This document shows positions 57,825-64,000 of a stretch of DNA of 64,000 nucleotides, piece by piece. The DNA lies in assembly GCA_963756975.1 (NCBI GenBank), contig CAVWPS010000001.1, positions 682,001 through 746,000 on the forward strand. Direction: 5' to 3'. The notes under the pieces are model-generated. The model ran no database searches and was not told the origin of the DNA. It saw only the letters and a list, made by a program, of their open reading frames with translations. Positions within the stretch are counted from its first letter, which is position 1, and every line of letters begins with the position of its first letter. The position numbers and the translations under genes are program-made. The DNA comes from CAVRQM01 sp963756975 (GTDB lineage: Bacteria > Pseudomonadota > Alphaproteobacteria > Acetobacterales > Acetobacteraceae).

Positions 57825-58478
57825 ATGGCGGACGACGCGCGGCCTGTGGCACAGGGGCTGACCGTGCTCGATCACCCGCTGATCCAGCACAAGCTGAGCC
57901 GGTTGCGGGACCGCGAGACCTCGACCGCCGGCTTCCGCCGCATCGCGCGCGAGATCAGCCTGCTGATGTGCTACGAGGTGACGCGCGGCCTGCCGCTGGA
58001 ATACGTGCCGATCGACACGCCGCTGGAGCCGATGATGGCGCCGACGCTGTCCGGCAAGAAGCTGTGTTTCGTGTCGATCCTGCGCGCCGGCTCCGGCATT
58101 CTGGAAGGCATGCTCGACTGCATCCCGTCCGCGCGCGTCGGCCATATCGGCCTGTACCGCGACCCGGTCAGCCTGCAGCCCGTCCATTACTACATGAAGG
58201 TGCCGGACGACATCGAGGACCGGCTCGTCGTCGTCGTCGACCCGATGCTCGCCACCGGGCATTCCGCCTCGGCCGCCGTCGAGCGGCTGAAGCAGAGCGG
58301 GGCGAACCAGTTGCGGTTCGCCTGCCTGCTCGCGGCGCCCGAGGGTGTCGCGGTGATGCGGTCGGAGCACCCCGACGTGCCGCTGTTCACCTGCGCGGTC
58401 GATCGCGGCCTGGACGACCACGGCTACATCCGGCCCGGTTTGGGCGACGCGGGGGACCGCCTTTTTGGGACGAAATAA
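57825..58478 (+). CDS. upp: Uracil phosphoribosyltransferase
   Basis: 217 residues from the ATG at 57825. LTVLDHPLIQHKLSRLRDRE, TSTAGFRRIAREISLLMCYE, ILRAGSGILEGMLDCIPSAR and VVVVDPMLATGHSASAAVER are the UPRT signature including the PRPP loop, and GYIRPGLGDAGDRLFGTK is the conserved uracil-binding C-terminus. It makes UMP from uracil and PRPP for pyrimidine salvage. It is divergent from the membrane protein gene and followed 1 base later by the aldolase gene. Confidence 0.97.
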   Translation: MADDARPVAQGLTVLDHPLIQHKLSRLRDRETSTAGFRRIAREISLLMCYEVTRGLPLEYVPIDTPLEPMMAPTLSGKKLCFVSILRAGSGILEGMLDCIPSARVGHIGLYRDPVSLQPVHYYMKVPDDIEDRLVVVVDPMLATGHSASAAVERLKQSGANQLRFACLLAAPEGVAVMRSEHPDVPLFTCAVDRGLDDHGYIRPGLGDAGDRLFGTK

Positions 58479-58479
58479 G

Positions 58480-59190
58480 ATGGCCGACGCCGAACACGAA
58501 TTGCGCCGCGAGCTGGTCGACACCTGCCGCGCGATGAACGCGAGCGGGATCAACCAGGGCACGGCGGGCAACGTCTCCGCGCGGCTCGAGAACGGATTTC
58601 TGATCACGCCGACCTCGCTGCCGTACGACCGCATGAAGCCGGACGATCTGGTGCGGATGGGCTTCGACGGCACGCACGAGGGTTCCAACCGGCCGTCGTC
58701 GGAGTGGCGGTTCCACCGCGACATCCTGGCCGCCCGGTCGGACGTGAACGTCGTGCTGCACTGCCACTCGCCGTACGCGACGTCGATCGCGGTGCATCAC
58801 CGCACCATCCCGTCGTTCCACTACATGGTCGGCGTCGCCGGCGGCACGACGATCCGCTGCGCGCGCTACGCGACGTTCGGCACGCAGGCGCTGTCGGACG
58901 CGGCGATCGAGGCGCTGACGGACCGCCTCGCGTGCTTGCTGGGCCAGCACGGCCAGATCTCGCTCGGGACATCGCTCGCGTCGGCGCTGTGGCTCGCGAT
59001 CGAGGTCGAGACGATCGCCCGGATGTACATCCACGCGCTGGCGATCGGCGAGCCGCCGGTGCTGGACGACGCCGAGATGGGACGCGTGATCGAGCAGATG
59101 CGGCGGATGAGCTACGGGATGGCACCGAACGAGGAGCCTGGGACCGTGGCACCGGCTTTGATCGCGCCGAAGCGGAAAAAAAAGGGATGA
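58480..59190 (+). CDS. Class II aldolase/adducin family protein (fuculose-phosphate aldolase-like)
   Basis: 236 residues from the ATG at 58480. The class II motifs are visible: GINQGTAGNVSARLENGFLI, ITPTSLPYDRMKPDDLV, VVLHCHSPYATSIAVHHRTI with the zinc-binding HCH and GQHGQISLGTSLASALWLAI. These enzymes split or epimerise sugar phosphates such as fuculose 1-phosphate or ribulose 5-phosphate. The substrate cannot be assigned. The C-terminal KRKKKG tail is unusual. It is co-directional with upp and probably co-transcribed. Confidence 0.87.
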   Translation: MADAEHELRRELVDTCRAMNASGINQGTAGNVSARLENGFLITPTSLPYDRMKPDDLVRMGFDGTHEGSNRPSSEWRFHRDILAARSDVNVVLHCHSPYATSIAVHHRTIPSFHYMVGVAGGTTIRCARYATFGTQALSDAAIEALTDRLACLLGQHGQISLGTSLASALWLAIEVETIARMYIHALAIGEPPVLDDAEMGRVIEQMRRMSYGMAPNEEPGTVAPALIAPKRKKKG

Positions 59191-59194
59191 TGTT

Positions 59195-59638
59195 TTAGGC
59201 CGGGACTAGCCAGGGGTTTAGCAGCGGGACTCCGGCCTGCTCGAAGTCGCGGGTGTTTCTGGTGACGACGGTCAGGCCGTGGACGATAGCGGTCGCGGCG
59301 ATCAGTCCGTCGGGGTTCGAGTACATCAGCCCGCTCTTCTGGCCCGCCAGAACGAGTTTTCGCCATACCAGCAACACGGACTCGTCCGCAGCCAGGATCC
59401 GATTCCCGAACCACTCGCGGACATCGGTTTCCAACCACTGCTCAAGGCGGGCGCGCCGCGTGCCGATCGCGAGCAACTCTATTCCGAGACGTATTTCGAC
59501 GATGGTGACGACGCTGATGTAGTTGTCGGTCCTGGACGTCATTGCCGCCCAACTGGCGACATTCTGGTCGGCCGTCTCGGATTTTCGCAGCTCGGAGATG
59601 ACGTTCGTATCGAGCAGCCAGCCTAGGGGCTCAGTCAT
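59195..59638 (-). CDS. vapC: PIN-domain ribonuclease toxin (VapC-like)
   Basis: 147 residues from the ATG at 59638. Acidic PIN residues lie in WLLDTNVISELRKS (first Asp), VVTIVEIRLGIELL (Glu), and GLIAATAIVHGLTVVTRNTR with preceding Asp in NPDGL. VapC toxins cut tRNA or rRNA with magnesium. The start overlaps the antitoxin's end by 8 bases, the standard arrangement. Confidence 0.88.
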   Translation of the reverse strand: MTEPLGWLLDTNVISELRKSETADQNVASWAAMTSRTDNYISVVTIVEIRLGIELLAIGTRRARLEQWLETDVREWFGNRILAADESVLLVWRKLVLAGQKSGLMYSNPDGLIAATAIVHGLTVVTRNTRDFEQAGVPLLNPWLVPA

Positions 59639-59927
59639 CAAACGTGGGCAGACCGCGATAGGGTGCTCGTTCTTTGACAATCGTCTCGTCAAAGCCCTCG
59701 AGCTCCGCAAAGGGGCTGTTGGCGAACAGTTCGAACAGGGTCACCTCGCGCTTCGGCGCGACAACCGACTCGGCCGACACGGTGACGACAACGCCCTGAT
59801 CCGGAACGACGATCCGCTGTGGCCCGATCCGCCGCGCAGCCTCGACCAACTCCGGCAAGTGGCCATTGGCCTCATCCATCGTCCATTCGGTGCGCCCCTC
59901 GCGTGGGGACGGCAGTGGCGTGTCCAT
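59631..59927 (-). CDS. Phd/YefM-type antitoxin of the VapC pair
   Basis: 98 residues from the second of two nearby ATGs (59927), since AGGAG lies 7 bases before it but abuts the first. TEWTMDEANGHLPELVEAAR then GPQRIVVPDQGVVVTVSAES is the Phd/YefM N-terminal fold, and the C-terminal ELEGFDETIVKERAPYRGLP segment would bind the toxin. It precedes vapC and probably represses the operon. Confidence 0.8.
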   Translation of the reverse strand: MDTPLPSPREGRTEWTMDEANGHLPELVEAARRIGPQRIVVPDQGVVVTVSAESVVAPKREVTLFELFANSPFAELEGFDETIVKERAPYRGLPTFDD

Positions 59928-60014
59928 GTGCATGCTCCTGATCCGATGTCGCCAAGCGGCCACCGAACGCGACCCTATCTTGCGTCGCCGCTCCGGCTCC
60001 GGTCCACTGCCCTG

Positions 60015-60866
60015 ATGCTCGACGACACGCAGCGCGCCGCCTACGACCGCGATGGCTTTCTGATCCTGCCCGGCTTCGTCCCACCGGCCGCGATCGCCGC
60101 CCTCAAGGCGCGCGCCGAGGACATCATCGACGGTTTCGACCCCGCCGACAGCCGCGTGTTCACCACCACGAACCAGGATGCCAACGTCGACCGCTGGTTC
60201 CTCGACAGCGCCGACACGGTGCGATGCTTTCTCGAACCCGGCGCGCGCGACCCGGACGGGCGGTTGCGGCGCGACAAGCGTCTGTCGGTCAACAAGATCG
60301 GCCACGCGCTGCACGACCGCGACCCGGTGTTCGACGCATTTTCACGCACGCCGGAACTCGCGGCCCTGGCGGGCGATCTCGGTCTGAGCCGGCCGCTGAT
60401 CTGGCAGAGCCAATACATCTGCAAGCAGCCCGGCATCGGCGCGGAAGTCCGCTGGCATCAGGACGCGGCGTTCTTCGTCACCACCCCGATCACCGTGACG
60501 ACCTTCTGGTTCGCGCTCGAGGATGCGACGCGCGACAACGGCTGCCTGTGGGCCGAGCCCGGCGGCCACCGCGGACCACTGCGCGAAAAATTCGTGCGCG
60601 ACGGCGACACGACACGGACCGAGCCGCTCGACGTGACGCCGTGGCCCACGACCGGTACCGCCGTGCCGCTCGAAGTCGAGGCCGGGGCACTGGTCGTGTT
60701 CGGCGGTTTATTGCCGCATTACAGCGCGCCCAACCGGTCGGCGCACTCCCGCCACGCCTACACGCTCCACGTGACCGACGCGGGATCCGAATACGCGGCG
60801 ACGAACTGGCTGCGCCGCCGCACGGATGATTTTCCGCGCGGATTTTTAATTGCGGCACCGTTTTAG
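60015..60866 (+). CDS. Phytanoyl-CoA dioxygenase (PhyH) family protein
   Basis: 283 residues from the ATG at 60015. The Fe(II)/2-oxoglutarate core is present: His148 and Asp150 in RWHQDAAFFVTTPITVTTFW, then the distal His and Arg in GGLLPHYSAPNRSAHSRHAY. The N-terminal AAYDRDGFLILPGFVPPA is characteristic of PhyH proteins. The closest known activities are hydroxylations of fatty acyl or amino-acid derived substrates; nothing here fixes the substrate. It stands alone, divergent from the VapBC genes. Confidence 0.88.
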   Translation: MLDDTQRAAYDRDGFLILPGFVPPAAIAALKARAEDIIDGFDPADSRVFTTTNQDANVDRWFLDSADTVRCFLEPGARDPDGRLRRDKRLSVNKIGHALHDRDPVFDAFSRTPELAALAGDLGLSRPLIWQSQYICKQPGIGAEVRWHQDAAFFVTTPITVTTFWFALEDATRDNGCLWAEPGGHRGPLREKFVRDGDTTRTEPLDVTPWPTTGTAVPLEVEAGALVVFGGLLPHYSAPNRSAHSRHAYTLHVTDAGSEYAATNWLRRRTDDFPRGFLIAAPF

Positions 60867-60930
60867 CTTTCGCGCGTTATCGGACCAAGGCTCGGCACGC
60901 AGCCGGCCCGAATTCTCAAGGAGTCCACCA

Positions 60931-61218
60931 ATGCTAAACCTACGATCGGCCGCGATTGCGGCGGCACTCGCGATGACGCTGCTGACCCCGGGCCTCGCAC
61001 TCGCCTGCACCCAGCAGGACGTGATGGCCAAGGGCACTCAGCTCAGCCAGCTCGTGCAGGCGAAAATGGCGCAGGACCCGCAGGCCGGGCAGGCGCTGAT
61101 GATGCGGATGCAGCCGATCATGCAGTCTTACTCGACGCAGATGACCTCGGGCGGCACGCCCGATTGGGATGCCGTCTGCAAGCAGTACGACGATCTGCTG
61201 GCCGAAGCTCAGAAGTAG
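60931..61218 (+). CDS. Small secreted helical protein
   Basis: 95 residues from the ATG at 60931 with AAGGAG upstream. The N-terminus MLNLRSAAIAAALAMTLLTP is a Sec signal cleaved after ALA. The mature about 70 residues are helical and Met/Gln-rich (KMAQDPQAGQALMMRMQPIM), with two Cys residues (ACTQQD and AVCKQYDD) that could form a disulfide, near the N-terminus and near the C-terminus. The family is not known to me. Confidence 0.7.
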   Translation: MLNLRSAAIAAALAMTLLTPGLALACTQQDVMAKGTQLSQLVQAKMAQDPQAGQALMMRMQPIMQSYSTQMTSGGTPDWDAVCKQYDDLLAEAQK

Positions 61219-61226
61219 GTTTTCGA

Positions 61227-61869
61227 CTACGGGGCTGGCGGCGTGTCGGGCGCGATGTCCGAGGCACGCAGCCAGCCCTCGACCGGGTGCTCGGTCTGCT
61301 GGTAGCGCACCCGGACCCAGCCCTGCCGGCGTGCGAGGATCGCCACCGCGTCCCCGTCGGTAAGATACGGATATTTCGGCGCGGCGGCGCCCGGTGCCGA
61401 TCGCAACGACACGTGACGCGACGCGATCAGCCCGACGCCGATCCAGCGCGGCTCGGGCACGAACCCGCCATTATCGTACGGCTCGTGCGTCATGTCGCCG
61501 TCCGTCATGGCGCACCCGCCGGGTTCGTCCCGCAACTTGAACGTCGCATCGCCGGCTCCGAGCGAGAGATGGCCCGCGATCGGAGCCTCGATCGTCTGGC
61601 CCGGATACCAGGTCACGATGTCGGCTTCGCCGTCGCGCAGCGTCCCGCGAAGCTGGAAGATGCAGTCGAATTGGGGGACGCCGAACACGCCGCCCCGCTG
61701 ATCGTGGAACACGCCCTGGACCACGTCGCCGTCCACGTACAGCAGCAGCGAGCCGCCATAGGAGCCGGACCGGACAGGCGTTTTCGCCAGTGCCGGTGCC
61801 GCCAGTGCCGGTGCGTGCCGCCAGTCCAGGTGCCGCCATCGCCAGCATGACCGCGAGCGCCAGCTTCAT
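61227..61869 (-). CDS. Secreted SH3-domain protein, one frameshift
   Basis: The ATG at 61869 overlaps the gdhA stop and begins MKLALAVMLAMAAPGLA, a Sec signal. Within a run of near-identical 12-base units at about 61790-61830, one extra base shifts the frame to LAKTPVRSGSYGGSLLLYVD. The remainder contains GVGLIASRHVSLRSAPG, then YPYLTDGDAVAILARRQGW and VEGWLRASDI, a bacterial SH3 domain. Corrected length is about 213 residues. A slippage-prone repeat at the break suggests either error or phase variation. Confidence 0.7.
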
Positions 61870-63125
61870 GGGAACAGGCCGCGCAACTGCTTGCCGGCCC
61901 GTACCCGTTCGATCCCGATCGTCAGCGCCGCCGTCCGCATGCTGGTCCGGTCGGTGTCGGACCGCTGCAACACCCGGGCGAACGCTTGCTCGAGCAGCCG
62001 CTCCAGCCGGTCGCCGACCTCGCTCGCCGACCAGAACAGGCGCTGCAAATCCTGCACCCACTCGAAATAGCTGACGATCACGCCACCGGAGTTGCACAGG
62101 ATGTCCGGCAGCACGAACACGTCGCCCCGCGCGTCGAGCACGGCATCGGCGTCCGGCGTGGTCGGGCCGTTGGCGCCCTCGGCCAGAATGCGGCAGCGCA
62201 ACCGGGCGGCGATATCGGCGTCGATCACCCGCTCGACCGCCGCCGGAACCAGCACGTCGCATTGCTGGACCAGCATCTCTCGCGGATCGATCGGAAGCTC
62301 GGTGCTGAGGCCAGCCAGCACTCCATGGGCCGCCATGTGCGCCTCGATCGCGTCGATCGGCAGGCCGGCTGGATCGTATAGCGCGCAGGTGTGGTCGGAC
62401 ACGCCGACGATCCGCATGCCCTGCCGCCGCGCCAGCGTGTAGGCCGCGACCGAGCCGACATTGCCGAAACCCTGCACGATCGCGGTGCAGGCGCCGGCGG
62501 CGAGCCCGAGCGTGTCGCACGCGCGCCCCACCAGGTACGCGACGCCGCGCCCGGTCGCCTCCCGCCGTCCCTCGGTCCCGCCGAGTGCCACCGGTTTGCC
62601 GGTCACGATTTCGGCGCACGCGTGGCCCTGGTGCATGGAATACGTGTCCATGAACCACGCCATCTCACGCTCCCCGGTCCCCATGTCGGGCGCCATCACG
62701 TCGACCTGCGGGCCGACGAAGGGGATCAGCTCCTGCATGTAGCGGCGCGACACCGCCTCCATCTCGCGCACCGACATGGTGTGCGGGTCGCAGGCGACGC
62801 CGCCCTTGGCCCCGCCGTACGGCAGCCCGGCGAGCGCGCATTTCCAGCTCATCCAGATCGCCAGCGCCGCGACCTCGCCCAGTTCGAGGTCGGGGGCGAA
62901 GCGGGTGCCGCCCTTGGTCGGGCCGAGCGTCAGGTGGTGCTGGACGCGAAATCCCTGAAACACCTCGGTGCGGCCGTCGTCGCGATGGATCGGGACGGCG
63001 ACGCAGATCGCGCGCTTCGGCAGCAGCAACCGGTCGCGGTCGCCGGGCGCGATGCCGAGCCGGTCGGCCACACCCTCGAACTGGCGGCGCGCCATCTCGA
63101 ACACCGGACCCGTGTAGAGCGTCAT
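61866..63125 (-). CDS. gdhA: Glutamate dehydrogenase (Glu/Leu/Phe/Val dehydrogenase family)
   Basis: 419 residues. The N-terminal dimer and substrate domain carries LTLGPTKGGTRFAPDLELGE, WKCALAGLPYGGAKGGVACD with the catalytic Lys, and DVMAPDMGTGEREMAWFMDT. The NAD domain opens ATGRGVAYLVGRACDTLGLA, IVQGFGNVGSVAAYTLAR and ends QLRGLFP. It interconverts glutamate with 2-oxoglutarate and ammonia; leucine or valine as substrates cannot be ruled out. It would feed on glutamate from the hut and peptide uptake genes. GAGG precedes the ATG at 10 bases. Confidence 0.93.
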   Translation of the reverse strand: MTLYTGPVFEMARRQFEGVADRLGIAPGDRDRLLLPKRAICVAVPIHRDDGRTEVFQGFRVQHHLTLGPTKGGTRFAPDLELGEVAALAIWMSWKCALAGLPYGGAKGGVACDPHTMSVREMEAVSRRYMQELIPFVGPQVDVMAPDMGTGEREMAWFMDTYSMHQGHACAEIVTGKPVALGGTEGRREATGRGVAYLVGRACDTLGLAAGACTAIVQGFGNVGSVAAYTLARRQGMRIVGVSDHTCALYDPAGLPIDAIEAHMAAHGVLAGLSTELPIDPREMLVQQCDVLVPAAVERVIDADIAARLRCRILAEGANGPTTPDADAVLDARGDVFVLPDILCNSGGVIVSYFEWVQDLQRLFWSASEVGDRLERLLEQAFARVLQRSDTDRTSMRTAALTIGIERVRAGKQLRGLFP

Positions 63126-63198
63126 GGAAACCTCACCGAACGAACAATGCCGCTATCCCCGGCACGGTAGCACAGCCGTTCCGGCGCACCCCGCGCCG

Positions 63199-63212
63199 TG
63201 TAAGCGATTACA
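63199..63212. promoter_or_regulatory. LacI-family-type operator candidate
   Basis: TGTAAGCGATTACA is a perfect 5-bp inverted repeat (TGTAA/TTACA) around GCGA. It matches the form TGWAANCGNTNWCA recognised by LacI-family regulators. It lies in the 242-base gap between divergent gdhA (73 bases upstream of its start) and the gene at 63368, so either may be controlled. The motif match is seen; the regulator is inferred. Confidence 0.5.
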
Positions 63213-63367
63213 TGCCCATCGAAACGATGACGGTTATTTTACGTTTTCATGGACGGCGGATTGTGATGATGACCCGGTTCCGCCGCTGGTCCATGTGACC
63301 CCCGTGAGGGTCGCCCACCGCCGAGCGACCCCCGATGTCGACAACACAGCGGAGAGGATCAAGCGCC

Positions 63368-64000
63368 ATGGCGACTATCGTCAGCAACACGGTGTTCGCG
63401 GCCGGCCCGGCCGGAACCAGCGGGCTCGAACTCGCTCACCTACGGAAACGGCTCGCTCTGGGCCGAATACGGCAACGGGGCGGATAGCACCGGCCTGTCC
63501 GGGTCGAGCACCATCGTCCAATACAGCCTGACCGGTGCCGTCGAGCACACGTTCAGCATTCGCGGCTCGGTCGACGGCCTGAAATTCGACCCGGTGACCG
63601 GGCTGGTCTGGGCGTTGCAGAACCAGGACGGCAATCCGACGCTGAGCCTGATCGATCCGAAGACCGAGACGGTCGGCGCGCCGCTGCAATACGCCGTCAC
63701 CAGCGGCTCGCGCGGCTACGACGACGTCGCGTATGCCGGCGGCAAGGTTTACCTGAGCTACACCAACCCGGCCGGCGCCGGCGACGCGGTGATCCAGCAG
63801 CTGACGGGCGGGCAGAACCCGCAGACACCGCTGAAGCTCACGACCATCCTGGCCGACGGCGCGACCGGCACCAACATCGCCACCGGGCAGACCGGCCAGG
63901 TTATTCCGTTGTCCGACCCGGACTCGCTGAAGTCGCTGGGCGACGGCCGGCTGGTCCTGACCAGCGGCGACGACAACACGTTCGCGATCGTCACCAACCC
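63368..64000 (+). CDS. Secreted-looking beta-propeller protein, 3' truncated by the window, one frameshift
   Basis: The ATG at 63368 follows GGAGAGGA. The start reads MATIVSNTVFAAGPAGTSG, then one extra base near 63428 shifts to NSLTYGNGSLWAEYGNGAD. From there the protein alternates short beta strands and Gly/Asp/Asn-rich turns, such as GSVDGLKFDPVTGLVWALQN and SRGYDDVAYAGGKVYLSYTN, typical of propeller blades. No signal peptide is seen, which can occur in type I secreted proteins. It runs off the right edge at about 200 residues. The family cannot be named. Confidence 0.65.

Overview
The window is very G+C-rich, densely packed bacterial chromosome. It most likely comes from an alphaproteobacterium, and I would guess Rhodospirillales/Acetobacteraceae. 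This rests on the housekeeping block ffh-rpsP-rimM-trmD-rplS-leuC-leuD-leuB, the base composition, the frequent GTG/TTG starts and ATGA overlaps, and the many Tat-exported enzymes and importers. I see no phage, no insertion sequence and no CRISPR array. The taxonomic guess is inference; no 16S gene is present.

Layout. 1-8.0 kb: the end of a renalase-like flavoprotein, a DUF3253 protein, a DUF1499 lipoprotein, an SbmA/YddA-type ABC exporter, a Tat-exported phosphoesterase, an M20 amidohydrolase and an amidase. 8.0-15.0 kb (minus strand): tRNA-Arg(ACG), leuB, leuD, a small membrane protein, leuC, rplS, trmD, rimM, rpsP, ffh. 15.0-15.7 kb: a MazEF-like toxin-antitoxin pair. 15.8-20.2 kb: a five-gene lipid/polyketide operon encoding an acyl carrier protein, a ketosynthase, a type III polyketide synthase, a methyltransferase and a flavoprotein. 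20.2-25.8 kb: an SDR, msrB, a BaiN-type flavoprotein, an RMND1-like membrane protein, a PHA depolymerase, and a GNAT gene flanked by two copies of a 98-bp repeat. 25.8-29.7 kb: a polyamine/iron-type ABC importer. 29.7-33.1 kb: an oxalate-decarboxylase-like bicupin, xylA and a DUF72 gene. 33.1-38.6 kb: a complete dppABCDF dipeptide importer. 38.6-43.4 kb: an inositol-dehydrogenase-like gene, ohr, an atypical LuxR regulator beside an HtrA-like protein that has lost its catalytic serine, and a Tat-exported beta-propeller. 43.4-47.0 kb: a malate/lactate dehydrogenase, an amine oxidase and an MFS transporter. 47.0-51.6 kb: a Ser/Lys-rich disordered protein and hutI-hutU with a Tat-exported TIM-barrel gene. 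51.7-57.0 kb: an amino-acid ABC importer whose binding-protein gene is separated from its permease and ATPase genes by a low-G+C three-gene insert, ending in an ornithine-cyclodeaminase-like gene. 57.0-64 kb: a permease-like protein, upp, a class II aldolase, VapBC, a PhyH dioxygenase, a small secreted protein, an SH3 protein, glutamate dehydrogenase and the start of a secreted-looking repeat protein.

Two themes stand out. First, about fifteen otherwise well-conserved genes carry one to three single-base frameshifts, mostly one extra base in a short G/C or A run. Sequence error is the simplest explanation; I annotate these as genes and mark each break. Second, the window is metabolically oriented to uptake and breakdown of amino acids and peptides (dpp, hut, the amino-acid importer, gdhA, amidases), with one real biosynthetic locus, the type III polyketide operon. 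That operon, the pseudo-protease/pseudo-receiver pair and the low-G+C insert are the parts most likely to hold undescribed biology.
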